Of a DNA stretch of 64,000 bases, positions 1 through 8,709 are shown in pieces. The position numbers were made by a program, and so were the translations under genes. The notes beneath the pieces are model-generated. The model was not told the origin of the DNA. It did not search any database and worked only from the letters and a program-made list of their open reading frames with translations. Position 1 is the first letter of the stretch; each line of letters opens with the position of its first letter. The DNA is from Lactonifactor sp. BIOML-A5 (GTDB lineage: Bacteria; Bacillota; Clostridia; Lachnospirales; Lachnospiraceae): contig NZ_WKYV01000021.1 in NCBI RefSeq assembly GCF_009677585.1, forward strand, positions 62,001 through 126,000, written 5' to 3'.

Positions 1-16
1 TTCCAATTAACGCCAT
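1..16 (-). CDS. start of a gene running off the left edge (only MALIG visible)
   Basis: An ATG on the minus strand at 16-14 follows a strong ribosome binding site (AGGAGGTGA, complement of about 20-28). It opens a reading frame that leaves the window after five codons. Nothing can be said about its product. The start site is divergent from the SDR gene at 146, so the 130 bp between them must hold both promoters. Confidence 0.5.
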
Positions 17-145
17 AATTTCACCTCCTGATTTATTCTGTTTTAGTATCTGCGTACATGGCTGCTTTATGCAAAAAACGGAGTGTATATTTTGTGTACA
101 TCCGATAAAACTAACTGTAACATTATAAAATGAAGGTGGTAAAAC

Positions 146-940
146 ATGAAAAAACTCCAAAACAAAACAGCTCTTGTAACCTCTGCAACAAAGGGCATCG
201 GCCTGGCCTGTGCGTTAAAATTAGCAGAGGAAGGAGCCAGGGTATATATGGGTGTCCGCAGAATGGAGGATACTCAGAAAATTTGTGATGAATATAAAGA
301 AAAAGGGTTTGATATGGCCCCAGTATATTTTGAAGCCACTAAAGAGGAGAGCTACGCTTCTATGGTGGATGAGGTGTTGGACCAGAGCGGCAGACTGGAT
401 ATTCTGATTAATAATTTCGGCGTCGGCCGTCCCTCTGAGGATTTGGATCTGATTCACAGTTCCGAAAAAGCTTTTTTTGATCTTCTGCATCTGAATCTTG
501 GAAGTGTGTACCGAATCTCCAAGCTGGTAATTCCCCATATGATAGAAAACGGCCAGGGAAGTATCGTAAATATATCCTCCGTCGGAGGGTCTATCCCGGA
601 TATCACCAGAATCGGCTATGGGGTATCCAAGGCTGCGGTTAACAATATTACACAGCAGATTGCCCTGCAGTATGCCCGGGATAACATCCGCTGCAATGCC
701 GTTCTTCCCGGCCTGACAGCTACCGACGCCGCACTGAATTCCATGCCGGAATCCTTTGTGGCATCCTTCCTGTCTCATGTTCCCCTGAACCGCATGGGCA
801 AGCCTGAAGATATGGCCAATGCAGCACTTTTCTTTGCCAGCGATGACTCCTCCTATATTACCGGACATATCATGGAAGTAGCAGGCGGGTACGGCCTGGG
901 AACACCACAATATGCAGATATGGTTCGGAAATCCTTATAG
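146..940 (+). CDS. 7-alpha-hydroxysteroid dehydrogenase-like short-chain dehydrogenase
   Basis: A classical SDR of 264 residues. The N-terminal Rossmann segment has the cofactor loop TSATKGIG (about residues 12-19), a NNFG motif near residue 89, the catalytic Ser in NISSVGG and the catalytic YGVSK (Tyr-xxx-Lys). From memory it resembles clostridial 7-alpha-HSDHs (C. scindens/C. absonum type) well beyond the SDR core, including the stretches NIRCNAVLPG, PLNRMG, FASDDSSYITG and the tail GLGTPQY. Family role: NAD(P)-dependent oxidation of the 7-alpha hydroxyl of primary bile acids. The start is set by AAGGTGG at 133-139. A strong stem-loop follows the gene, which looks monocistronic. The alternative is another 3-oxoacyl-ACP reductase-like SDR. 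SDR membership is certain; the bile-acid substrate is likely but inferred. Confidence 0.75.
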   Translation: MKKLQNKTALVTSATKGIGLACALKLAEEGARVYMGVRRMEDTQKICDEYKEKGFDMAPVYFEATKEESYASMVDEVLDQSGRLDILINNFGVGRPSEDLDLIHSSEKAFFDLLHLNLGSVYRISKLVIPHMIENGQGSIVNISSVGGSIPDITRIGYGVSKAAVNNITQQIALQYARDNIRCNAVLPGLTATDAALNSMPESFVASFLSHVPLNRMGKPEDMANAALFFASDDSSYITGHIMEVAGGYGLGTPQYADMVRKSL

Positions 941-972
941 GGAAAGCTGTCTAATGGGTATTTTAAGGAATC

Positions 973-1013
973 TGCCAAAAGAGGGCCTGGAGCAATCCGG
1001 CTCTCTTTTGGCA
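973..1013 (+). terminator. stem-loop after the SDR gene
   Basis: The arms TGCCAAAAGAGGGCC and GGCTCTCTTTTGGCA pair over 15 bp with one G-U wobble and an 11-nt loop. No long U-run follows, so it may end or stabilise the upstream transcript rather than be a perfect intrinsic terminator. Confidence 0.6.
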
Positions 1014-1025
1014 TAACACTGACTC

Positions 1026-1079
1026 TTGACTTCCCTTCTCCCCCATCTTATAATTATCTTATATTTATTACATATGTAA
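1026..1079 (+). promoter_or_regulatory. blaR1 promoter with BlaI/MecI-type operator
   Basis: TTGACT at 1026-1031, a 17-bp spacer and TATAAT at 1049-1054 form a near-consensus sigma-A promoter. The perfect palindrome TTACATATGTAA at 1068-1079 lies just past the expected transcription start. BlaI/MecI repressors bind TACA..TGTA dyads, and a matching TTACACTTGTAA sits on the convergent PBP promoter at 5574-5585. This supports autoregulation of blaR1-blaI together with control of the PBP. Confidence 0.8.
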
Positions 1080-1110
1080 GACTTACCCGGCTCTGAAGGA
1101 GGGTCTTTTC

Positions 1111-2886
1111 ATGAACGAGTTTGGTTTACGGTTTATACTCAGTAATCTGTTTCTTACTGTTATAATAGCTGCCATTCTGGCAGTAAAAAAACTTTTTCAA
1201 AGACACATGTCGGCCAGCCGCCAGTATCAGCTCTGGTTCCTGTTTTTACTGCTGTTAGTTCTGCCTTTTCTGCCCGCTAAAAATACCAATTTTTCTGTCT
1301 ATTCCTTGATATCCGGACATAAGACCGCCAAAATAGGCAATTTTACTGCCCCTGGCACAGTTACCGTTCAAAATGGAGACGCCCTTCTTTTAGGAGATTA
1401 CGCGCTTCCTGTGAAGCAATCAGATGTCTTCCGCCCGGGCAGTATTCTTGTAATCCTGTGGGTTCTGGGAATGGGGGTTATGTGCTGGTACACTCTGCGC
1501 TCTAACGTAAGATTATACCGCCGCCTCAGTGCCGCCCTTCCCATACAAAATGTACAGGTACGGGGTATTTACCGGCAATGCGTCAGAGAAAGCCGGGTGA
1601 AACGGGAAATCCCGCTCTTCAGCAGTGCCTTTCTGCGCTCACCCATATCCGCAGGATTCTTTCACCCCCGGATTATTCTTCCTATTCATTTATTATCCCA
1701 TGCAGATAAGAATGACATCCGGTACATCCTGCTGCACGAACTCCAGCATCTGAAAAGAAAGGACCTGGGCATGAATCTGGTGTTATGTCTGGTTCAGATT
1801 GTATACTGGTTTCACCCTGCCGTATGGTATGCTCTCAGACGGATGCGGGATGACAGAGAGCTTGCCTGCGATTCCCAGGTGCTGCAGATATTGGATGAAG
1901 GCAGCCGCAGAGAATATGGAATGACTCTGCTCAAATTTGCAGGCAGCTTTTCAGAGGAGGCTTTCACTGCTGCTACCGGTATGGGAGGGCCAAAAAGACA
2001 GCTTGAAAAGCGTATTCTTGGAATTCTCAGTTATCGCAGAGAATCACCTGTCTCCAAAGTTAAAAGTATCCTTGTCCTTCTTCTGACAGGTATTATGGTC
2101 CTGAGCAGTGCACCTGTCCTGTCAGCAGGTGCTTCTCCAGAACCTTATCCCGTCCCTTCCTCCAAGGTCAGTAATTTGGAAGCAGATTCCTATTTTCAGG
2201 GATACCAGGGCAGCTTTGTGCTGTATGATATGAGCGAAGATCGATGGGATATCTATAATAAAGAAGGTGCCGCTGCCAGATATTCTCCTGATTCTACCTA
2301 TAAAATTTATACCGCTCTTTTCGCCCTGGAAAGTGGGATCATTACCCCCCAGTCCTCCGGCCTGTCCTGGGATGGCTCTGCCTATCCCTTTGAGTCCTGG
2401 AACCGGGATCAGGATTTGGATTCTGCAATGAAGAATTCGGTCAACTGGTACTTTCAGAAATTGGATGCAGAACTTTGTGCGGATAACGTGGGAAGGTATC
2501 TGAAACAAATTAGCTACGGAAATCAGGATATCTCCGGAGGAATGACCCAATACTGGCTGGAATCCTCCTTAAAAATATCTCCCGCTGAACAGGTAGAACT
2601 GCTGGTTGATTTTTATAAGAACAATTTCAAATTTTCTCAGAAAAACATACAGGCTGTAAAAGATTCCATATTTATCACTGCAGAGGATGGGTATCGGCTG
2701 TACGGTAAGACTGGCACTGGAAATATTGAGGGTGAGAACAAAAACGGATGGTTTATAGGTTATGCAGAGACGGACAATAACACCTATTTCTTTGCTGCAA
2801 ACCTTCAGGCTGACTCAAATGCCGACGGTTCGCATGCAGCCCAGATCAGCCTGGATATTTTAAAATCACTGGATATCCTGTCATAA
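1111..2886 (+). CDS. blaR1: BlaR1/MecR1-type beta-lactam sensor-transducer
   Basis: A 591-residue membrane protein with the two-part BlaR1 design. The N-terminal M56 metalloprotease part has several hydrophobic segments (about 8-25, 38-55, 112-128) and the zinc motif H209-E-L-Q-H213. After a membrane segment near residues 318-336 comes an extracellular class-D-beta-lactamase-like sensor with S395-T-Y-K398 (acylated Ser), SVN, YGN and K533-T-G535. Known mechanism: beta-lactam acylation activates the protease and leads to BlaI removal. The start follows GGAGGG. blaI lies 96 bp downstream and the PBP target gene is convergent, so the three form one regulon. All sensor motifs are intact. Confidence 0.92.
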   Translation: MNEFGLRFILSNLFLTVIIAAILAVKKLFQRHMSASRQYQLWFLFLLLLVLPFLPAKNTNFSVYSLISGHKTAKIGNFTAPGTVTVQNGDALLLGDYALPVKQSDVFRPGSILVILWVLGMGVMCWYTLRSNVRLYRRLSAALPIQNVQVRGIYRQCVRESRVKREIPLFSSAFLRSPISAGFFHPRIILPIHLLSHADKNDIRYILLHELQHLKRKDLGMNLVLCLVQIVYWFHPAVWYALRRMRDDRELACDSQVLQILDEGSRREYGMTLLKFAGSFSEEAFTAATGMGGPKRQLEKRILGILSYRRESPVSKVKSILVLLLTGIMVLSSAPVLSAGASPEPYPVPSSKVSNLEADSYFQGYQGSFVLYDMSEDRWDIYNKEGAAARYSPDSTYKIYTALFALESGIITPQSSGLSWDGSAYPFESWNRDQDLDSAMKNSVNWYFQKLDAELCADNVGRYLKQISYGNQDISGGMTQYWLESSLKISPAEQVELLVDFYKNNFKFSQKNIQAVKDSIFITAEDGYRLYGKTGTGNIEGENKNGWFIGYAETDNNTYFFAANLQADSNADGSHAAQISLDILKSLDILS

Positions 2887-2982
2887 GGCGTTTATCCTGA
2901 ACGCTTCTCAGACACATGCCTGCTCTGGGTGAGTATGCAGGTACATCATTTATGTTAGCATTCTATTTAGGAGGATTTAAGT

Positions 2983-3360
2983 ATGAAGAAATTACCTCAG
3001 ATTACAGAGGCAGAATATGAGATTATGAAAGTTGTCTGGAAAAAGGCTCCCGTCAGCACAAACGAGATCACAGAATTTCTCGTTAAGACAACGGCCTGGA
3101 GTCCTAAGACCATTCAGACGTTAATCAAACGTCTGGTAAATAAGGGTGCGCTCACCTATGAAAAGGAAGGACGTGTTTTTGTCTATACTCCATTAGTGCG
3201 TGAAGATGAATATCTGGATTATGAAAACAGCACTTTTTTGAACCGGTATTACGATGGAAATCTCACTTCTATGATTACCAATTTTCTGGAAAAAGAACGC
3301 CTTTCCCCGGATGAGATTCAAAAACTGAAAGACTTGCTGAACCGTAAGACAGATAAATAG
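2983..3360 (+). CDS. blaI: BlaI/MecI family transcriptional repressor
   Basis: The 125-residue protein fits the family in length. The N-terminal winged helix (residues 1-75) begins with the typical LPQITEAEYEIMKVVWKK pattern, followed by a recognition segment around WSPKTIQTLIKRL. The C-terminal part is a dimerisation domain of the kind whose cleavage relieves repression. The start follows AGGAGG with good spacing. It sits directly behind blaR1, probably in the same transcript. The predicted targets are the TTACA..TGTAA operators at 1068-1079 and 5574-5585. Confidence 0.92.
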   Translation: MKKLPQITEAEYEIMKVVWKKAPVSTNEITEFLVKTTAWSPKTIQTLIKRLVNKGALTYEKEGRVFVYTPLVREDEYLDYENSTFLNRYYDGNLTSMITNFLEKERLSPDEIQKLKDLLNRKTDK

Positions 3361-3400
3361 TTGGTGTGACTTCTTCTAAATCCCATACACCGGCTCCCTT

Positions 3401-5515
3401 TTATTGCTCTGAAAAGTACTGTTCTAACATGTGGTTTACATGTTCCACTACACAGCCGCTCCCGCCCCTGTCCTTTACATCCTCTGTCATGTTCAGCAGC
3501 AAAAGAGGTTTTTTCTCATTGGGATCCGCTGTAAAGACTCCAAACCATCCAAGTTCTGTACCCCCGCTGTCCTCTTTGGAAGCCTTAATCTCCGCTGTGC
3601 CTGTCTTTCCTGCCAGAACTACATTCTCTCTGTGGGCAGCATATCCGGTTCCCTCCGGCGTATTGATCACTTTTTCCATCCCCTTTTTTACCTGTTCTGC
3701 AATTTCCGGAGTAAACGCACCAGGAATCCAGTATTCTGCCTCGGGTGTCTCCCTATACTGCAGATAAGGCTTTACTACACTACCGTCATTTACAAAAGCT
3801 GTATACAAAACCGCCAGGTGCAGGGGATTTACCAGAATCTGTCCCTGCCCATAGCCGCTGTCTGCCAGCATTACTTCGGAGTCAATTTCTTTGCTGTTAG
3901 AATACTGCGATATTCCCATGGGAATCTCAAAAGGAATCTCCCGGCCAAAGCCCAGTTTATCCAGGGCCTCCTGCAGGGGTTGTGCTCCTATTCTGAGAGC
4001 CGCCTTTGCAAAATAGATATTGTCTGAACAGATCAGCGCATTTTCCAGGGTCGCTGGTTCACAGGCATGAAGGGTAGTCACAAAATAGTCCCCCCAGCTT
4101 TTGTCTTTCTGCCAGCTTGTTCCCTCACTTCCATAATCCTCATTCGGGTCAATTGCCCCTGCCGCCAGCCCAATAGCTGCCGTTATGGGCTTAAAAGAGG
4201 AGCCCGGTACCAGTGTCTGGCGATAGCGGTTAACCAGAGGCGTAGACTTATCCTCATTCAGTTCTGACCATCTCGCCTCTGAAAACCCTCTGATAAAATC
4301 ATTGCTGTCAAAAGACGGTGTGCTTACAAGAGCCAAAACCTCCCCTGTATATGGATTCATAGCCACAGAGCAGCTTTTTTCCTCTCGGAACTCCTCATAA
4401 AGACTCTGCTGAAGTTCTGCGTCAATGGTCAGCTGAATATTCTTCCCGTCCTCTTTGGCAGAGAATGCCAGCGTTTCTTTTTTGTTTCCGTCTTGATCTA
4501 TAATCTCAATCTCATATCCGTCTCTGCCTTTCAGCTCTTTTTCATAGAGACTCTCAATACCGCTTCTCCCGATTACACTATTTGTCCCATATCCTTCCCC
4601 CTCATGTTTCTCCAAATCCTCAGCAGTCACCTTCTGAACATATCCGGTCAGATGGGAAGCGCTCTTATTCAGAGGGTAAATCCTTGTCTCTACATCAGAT
4701 AGCATAACCCCCGGTATTTCCAGAAGCGCATCCTGCAGCGCCTGGTTCTGCTGTGTCTCTTCCTCCGGCTCATAAGTTAAAGTATCCAGCTCTGAAATCT
4801 TCGGCAATGTGGCAATGGGCACAAAAGTATCCTCCCTCACCCATTTCGCATCCAGCCTGGTTTGAATCGCATCTGCAGATGTTCCCAAAAGCCCGGCCAT
4901 TTTTTCCAGGTCCCCGGCAGTATCCTCTCTCATCTTTCCCGGAACCAGTCCCACTGACGTTGACAGCCCCTGACCTGCCAGTACCACACCGTTTCTGTCC
5001 TGAATCTCTCCCCTTGCTGCTTCCTGGACAGAAACCTGTACCTTATCCTCCTTCTCCAGGCCGGGAAATATCACATGATCGTCCCATCGAAGGGCGTACC
5101 CCTTCTCCTTTACAAAAGCTGCCTCATTCTCAAAGAAAAATTCTCCCGCTACTCCTTTGATTGTCTGTTGATAAGATACTGTTACCTGAGACTTATGTTT
5201 TTTTATCTCCAAAACCTCTGTGCTGACCTCAGAAGTCTCTATCCCCTCATAAATATTCTGATTGCGCAGGATAAATGCTTCCTCCGTATATGCAGTCCTG
5301 CTCTCATCGCTTAACATAGCATACATACCCTTGTAGTCCTTTTGTTCTATACACTCCATATAGTGAACCAGAAGTTCCTCCGGCTTTTCGTAAAATCCAG
5401 GAAAAGTCCGCAGAAACACCCCGGCGGACACTGCGGCCGCTCCGCATATTCCCAGCACGATTACTGCGGCCTTCCTTCTTTTTTTTCTCGTCTTCCTCTC
5501 TGTCCCGTTCCCCAT
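3401..5515 (-). CDS. MecA_N-type penicillin-binding transpeptidase (PBP2a-like)
   Basis: A class B PBP of about 704 residues. A basic N-terminus and a single membrane anchor (about 15-36) are followed by an NTF2-like MecA_N domain, a PBP dimer domain (GEIQDRNGVVLA) and a transpeptidase domain. With numbering from the upstream in-frame ATG at 5566 the active-site motifs are S456-S-F-K459, S514-D-N516 and K654-T-G656. The ATG at 5566 lies at or before the predicted transcription start, so the ATG at 5515, preceded by AAAGG, is preferred. Its promoter carries the same operator as blaR1, which predicts beta-lactam induction. PBPs with a MecA_N domain include low-affinity resistance enzymes, but resistance itself cannot be read from sequence. 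The gene converges with blaI. Confidence 0.9.
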   Translation of the reverse strand: MGNGTERKTRKKRRKAAVIVLGICGAAAVSAGVFLRTFPGFYEKPEELLVHYMECIEQKDYKGMYAMLSDESRTAYTEEAFILRNQNIYEGIETSEVSTEVLEIKKHKSQVTVSYQQTIKGVAGEFFFENEAAFVKEKGYALRWDDHVIFPGLEKEDKVQVSVQEAARGEIQDRNGVVLAGQGLSTSVGLVPGKMREDTAGDLEKMAGLLGTSADAIQTRLDAKWVREDTFVPIATLPKISELDTLTYEPEEETQQNQALQDALLEIPGVMLSDVETRIYPLNKSASHLTGYVQKVTAEDLEKHEGEGYGTNSVIGRSGIESLYEKELKGRDGYEIEIIDQDGNKKETLAFSAKEDGKNIQLTIDAELQQSLYEEFREEKSCSVAMNPYTGEVLALVSTPSFDSNDFIRGFSEARWSELNEDKSTPLVNRYRQTLVPGSSFKPITAAIGLAAGAIDPNEDYGSEGTSWQKDKSWGDYFVTTLHACEPATLENALICSDNIYFAKAALRIGAQPLQEALDKLGFGREIPFEIPMGISQYSNSKEIDSEVMLADSGYGQGQILVNPLHLAVLYTAFVNDGSVVKPYLQYRETPEAEYWIPGAFTPEIAEQVKKGMEKVINTPEGTGYAAHRENVVLAGKTGTAEIKASKEDSGGTELGWFGVFTADPNEKKPLLLLNMTEDVKDRGGSGCVVEHVNHMLEQYFSEQ

Positions 5516-5570
5516 AGTTCTGCCTTTCTTACTATTGTTAAATACTCCCTGTGTAGTCTGTTGCATTTAA

Positions 5571-5599
5571 ATATTACACTTGTAAGATTTAAATGTCAA
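5571..5599 (-). promoter_or_regulatory. PBP promoter overlapped by BlaI/MecI-type operator
   Basis: On the minus strand TTGACA (5599-5594), a 17-bp spacer and TAATAT (5576-5571) form the promoter. The dyad TTACACTTGTAA at 5574-5585 overlaps the -10 box. Bases flanking the dyad also match the blaR1 site (ATTACA..TGTAAGA.TTA). Confidence 0.8.
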
Positions 5600-5620
5600 G
5601 TTTTTTCTCTGTCTCCTCTC

Positions 5621-5650
5621 TTGCCTTTTATTCTCCATCCTGTATATAAT
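5621..5650 (+). promoter_or_regulatory. probable hxlR promoter
   Basis: TTGCCT at 5621-5626, an 18-bp spacer and TATAAT at 5645-5650. The regulator start at 5708 is about 50 nt downstream. Confidence 0.5.
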
Positions 5651-5707
5651 ATAAACAAACGCTCAAAAAAGGCACTACATATAATTAGATACTATGGAGG
5701 TTTTTCT

Positions 5708-6031
5708 ATGGAAAACATGAAAAAAATACCAGAATGCCCTGTTGAAATTACACTGCAGCTCATCGGAGACAAGTGGAAAGTCCTTATCATCCGCGATCTC
5801 CTCACGGGCACAAAGCGTTTCAGTGAGCTGATGCGTTCCGTCACAGGCATCACCCAAAAAGTCCTGACCAGCCATCTGCGGGCTATGGAAGCCGCCGGCC
5901 TCGTCTCCCGCAAAGTCTATCCGGAAGTCCCTCCAAAGGTAGAATATTCTCTGACTGAAACTGGGTATAGTTTAAAGCCAATATTGGATTCTATGGTGTT
6001 GTGGGGGATGCAATATAAAAGTAAATTATAG
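5708..6031 (+). CDS. HxlR family winged-helix regulator
   Basis: A 107-residue protein with the HxlR pattern: CPVEITLQLIGDKWKVLII, then FSELMRSVTGITQKVLTSHL (recognition helix region) and the wing KVYPEVPPKVEYSLTETG. The ATG at 5708 is chosen because GGAGG at 5696-5700 precedes it with 7-nt spacing. The frame is open further upstream, but that would overlap the PBP promoter. HxlR proteins often respond to electrophiles or redox stress. The target is unknown here: the next gene on this strand is far away and the neighbours face the other way. Confidence 0.88.
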   Translation: MENMKKIPECPVEITLQLIGDKWKVLIIRDLLTGTKRFSELMRSVTGITQKVLTSHLRAMEAAGLVSRKVYPEVPPKVEYSLTETGYSLKPILDSMVLWGMQYKSKL

Positions 6032-6102
6032 TTTTGTGTAATAGTTTTGTGTATGTGAAGTTCGGGGTTATGTAGTCGGCGAGCGAGGCGTTGCAGACGG
6101 AC

Positions 6103-6181
6103 GGATATAGAAGGGAGCACCGGGGAGACAGGGCTAAGCCAGGGGCCGGGCCCTGTCTCCCCGGTGCTCCCTTCTATATCC
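6103..6181. repeat. perfect 31-bp inverted repeat, GC-rich
   Basis: The arms at 6103-6133 and 6151-6181 are exact reverse complements over 31 bp, separated by a 17-nt GC-rich loop (6134-6150). No U-run follows on either side, so it is not a standard intrinsic terminator. It lies between the convergent hxlR gene and the ABC importer operon, in a patch much richer in GC than its surroundings (roughly 6060-6200). It could be a REP/MITE-like repeat unit or a bidirectional transcription block. Copies elsewhere in the genome cannot be checked here. Confidence 0.85.
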
Positions 6182-6300
6182 TGGCAGAGACTCACTTCAC
6201 ATTCACGGAAAACGGGTGGGGAAGGTCGAGAGTTGTACACTTATCCTCTTGATGTTTTGGATAAACTGCCAAAAACCTCCCTCATCCTGGAACTTTCCTC

Positions 6301-6915
6301 TCACCGTCCCCCTTGCTCCCGCAGATCAATACACCTGGTGCATACCTGCTTTGCAAGGGCCTTGTTGTGTGTTACCATTAAAAGCCCTATATTCCTCTCC
6401 TGCACTTCCTTTACCATCAGATTCCATATCTGGGCCTGTGTAATCACATCCAGCATCGTACTCATTTCGTCCGCCAGCAGGAAGCGTGTTCCCTGAAACA
6501 GGGATCTGGCCACACAGAATCTCTGAAGTTCTCCTCCGGACAGCTCCCTGGGATATCTCCCCAGCCAGTCCTTCTCAATGCCCAGGGCATCCATCACTTC
6601 CTCCCGAAACATGCCGGATTCTTCCAGAACTTTTTTCATCTTCCACCTGGGATTAATTGCTTTTTCCGGATGCTGATAAATCAGCTGTACCGGGCTGACC
6701 CCTCTTTTTTCCAACGGTTTCCCGTCCAGAAGAATCTCTCCGGAAGCTGGTTTCAAATATCCTCCCATCAGCCGAAGAAGGGTACTTTTCCCATAACCGC
6801 TGGGGCCAATCAGACCCACACGCTCCCCTTCTTCTACCATCACTGTCACATCCTCCAGAATCCACGGGGATCGCTCATTATACCGGAAGCTGACATTTTT
6901 TGCTTCAAGTCGCAT
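6301..6915 (-). CDS. ABC transporter ATPase, DppF/NikE type
   Basis: A 204-residue nucleotide-binding subunit with Walker A GPSGYGKST, signature LSGGELQR and Walker B FLLADEMSTMLD. It is shorter than usual DppF proteins because it lacks the C-terminal oligopeptide extension, which fits the NikE-like short form. It is the last gene of the five-gene importer operon and overlaps the preceding ATPase gene by 11 bp. The start follows GAGGTG. With its partner it powers import of the ligand captured by the lipoprotein at 9775-11445. Confidence 0.88.
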   Translation of the reverse strand: MRLEAKNVSFRYNERSPWILEDVTVMVEEGERVGLIGPSGYGKSTLLRLMGGYLKPASGEILLDGKPLEKRGVSPVQLIYQHPEKAINPRWKMKKVLEESGMFREEVMDALGIEKDWLGRYPRELSGGELQRFCVARSLFQGTRFLLADEMSTMLDVITQAQIWNLMVKEVQERNIGLLMVTHNKALAKQVCTRCIDLREQGGR

Positions 6916-7855
6916 GGATACACCTCACTGTTCCCCCACGCAATTGTCGCATGGGTATTGGTTTTTCACACTCTTCTGTACGGTTCGGACATCTGGGCGC
7001 AAATAAGCACCCCTTAGGCAGTGCCTTCGCATATGGCTGAAACCCAGGGATCGGGACGAAACCGTTCTGGGGCAGTGCCCTCCACAGAGCCTGGGAATAG
7101 GGATGCCGGAGAGCCTCCGGGCCTTCCCTGAAGTCTTCTGAGGGGGCAATCTCAACCGTCGTCCCGGCATAAAAGACAGCCACACGGTCTGCCACATGGA
7201 ATGCCAAATCAATATCATGAGTAATCAGGATCACTGCTTTGCCTTCGTCTGCCATTTCGCGGAAACAAGTTAATGCCTCCACTGCCATCTCCAGATCCAG
7301 TCCCGGGGTAGGTTCATCCGCGATAATCAATTCCGCACCGCTGATCAGTGCCGTTGAGACCAGAACTCTTCTGGCCATGCCTCCTGACAGCTGAAAGGGA
7401 TAGAGCCGCTCCACATGTTCTTCCAGATGCAGCCTGGAGAATACCTCTTTTTGATCTTTTCGCTTTCTCTGGTCTGGCTTTTCTCCCAGTACCTGTGTCC
7501 CTACTCTCATAGAGGGATCCAGGTAGGCAACTGACTGGGGTACAAGCGCGATTTCCCTTCCTCTCAGCTGTTCCTTCTCCTTCTGTATCAGAGGCATACC
7601 TTTATAATACATCTCTCCCGTCGTGGCGGCATTGTCCGGCAGCAGTCCCATCACCGCATGGGCCAGCAGACTCTTCCCCGATCCGCTGGATCCTGCTACC
7701 GCCACAATTTCTCCCTGCTTCACATCTATGTTCAAGTTTGATATTACCTTCAGATCATACTGCTCAAGCCCCGTATCGTACATGTGAAAGGATACGGAAA
7801 GATCTTTCACCTCTAAAAGAGGATGTGCATACTCTTCCTTTGTTTTCTTTTCCAT
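6905..7855 (-). CDS. ABC transporter ATPase, DppD/OppD/NikD type
   Basis: A 316-residue ATPase with Walker A GSSGSGKS, signature LSGGMARR and Walker B LIIADEPTPGLD. The C-terminal peptide/nickel extension has the cysteine-containing segment CLFAPRCPNRTEEC typical of this group. The start follows GGAGGCAGAGGA. It is translated just after the second permease (11-bp gap) and overlaps the next ATPase gene. Confidence 0.9.
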   Translation of the reverse strand: MEKKTKEEYAHPLLEVKDLSVSFHMYDTGLEQYDLKVISNLNIDVKQGEIVAVAGSSGSGKSLLAHAVMGLLPDNAATTGEMYYKGMPLIQKEKEQLRGREIALVPQSVAYLDPSMRVGTQVLGEKPDQRKRKDQKEVFSRLHLEEHVERLYPFQLSGGMARRVLVSTALISGAELIIADEPTPGLDLEMAVEALTCFREMADEGKAVILITHDIDLAFHVADRVAVFYAGTTVEIAPSEDFREGPEALRHPYSQALWRALPQNGFVPIPGFQPYAKALPKGCLFAPRCPNRTEECEKPIPMRQLRGGTVRCIHAT

Positions 7856-7866
7856 TCCTCTGCCTC

Positions 7867-8709
7867 CTATTCATGTGCACTGTAGGGATCTACAATTTTT
7901 TTCAGGTTCTCTCCCAGACGGTCAAAGAGCAAAACCACGATGACCAGCATCAGGCCCGGGAAAAAAGCCAGCCACCACATGCCTGTGGACAGATATTTCA
8001 TAGATTCCGACAGGATAATTCCTATAGCCGGCTGCTCCGGCGACAATCCGAATCCCAAAAAAGTCAGGGAAGATTCATGCATAATGGCATGGGGAAACAT
8101 CAGGATTAATCCGATGAGGAACTGAGGAATCATATGGGGAAGAATATGATGTATGGTTATCCACCTGCTGTTATGGCCCAGCCTTCTGGACACTTCGATA
8201 TATTGCTGGGAACGAATCTGCAGCACTTCGCTTCTGATGAGTCGGGCCAGTCCGGTCCAATGGGTCACAGCCACTCCGATCAGTACTCCCCTCAGTCCTT
8301 TCCCGCAGGCAAAGGATATTAATATGAGCAGTACTGTATGAGGTATACCCATAACCAAGTCAATCAGCCAGTTGATAAAATGATCCAGTCTGGAGGATCC
8401 TGTTGCTGCGGCCACCCCTACAAGCAGTGCGATAACCGCACTTACCGAGGAGGCCACCGTGCCCACCACAATGCTGATGGACAGCCCTTTTATGGTTCGC
8501 ACCAGCATATCTCTTCCTAACAGATCGGTGCCAAAAGGATGCTCCCAGGAGGGCTTTAAGCCTTTTTGGGAAAAATCTGCCTGTATCAGCTCATCAGACA
8601 TAATAGTTCCCGCCAGATAGATACCAAAAAGAAAGGCAAAAATAAGTATCAGGGTCAGTATGGTTCTGGTTCTCCTGTTTACAGGAAATCTTCCGGTCCT
8701 ACTCTTCAT
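7867..8709 (-). CDS. ABC importer permease, DppC/NikC type
   Basis: A membrane permease of about 280 residues. A first membrane segment (about 14-36) precedes the short periplasmic-side signature HPFGTDLLGRDM, typical of DppC/OppC proteins. The BPD_transp_1 core contains the EAA-like loop around EVSRRLGHNSRW. The ATG at 8709 is preferred to that at 8715 because GGGAGGG then has normal spacing. It overlaps the end of the first permease gene, indicating translational coupling. Confidence 0.9.
   Translation of the reverse strand: MKSRTGRFPVNRRTRTILTLILIFAFLFGIYLAGTIMSDELIQADFSQKGLKPSWEHPFGTDLLGRDMLVRTIKGLSISIVVGTVASSVSAVIALLVGVAAATGSSRLDHFINWLIDLVMGIPHTVLLILISFACGKGLRGVLIGVAVTHWTGLARLIRSEVLQIRSQQYIEVSRRLGHNSRWITIHHILPHMIPQFLIGLILMFPHAIMHESSLTFLGFGLSPEQPAIGIILSESMKYLSTGMWWLAFFPGLMLVIVVLLFDRLGENLKKIVDPYSAHE

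Noticed and set aside
3366..4027. Plus-strand open frames opposite the PBP gene
   Set aside because: They are antisense to a well-supported PBP with intact active-site motifs, have no family resemblance and no convincing ribosome binding site.
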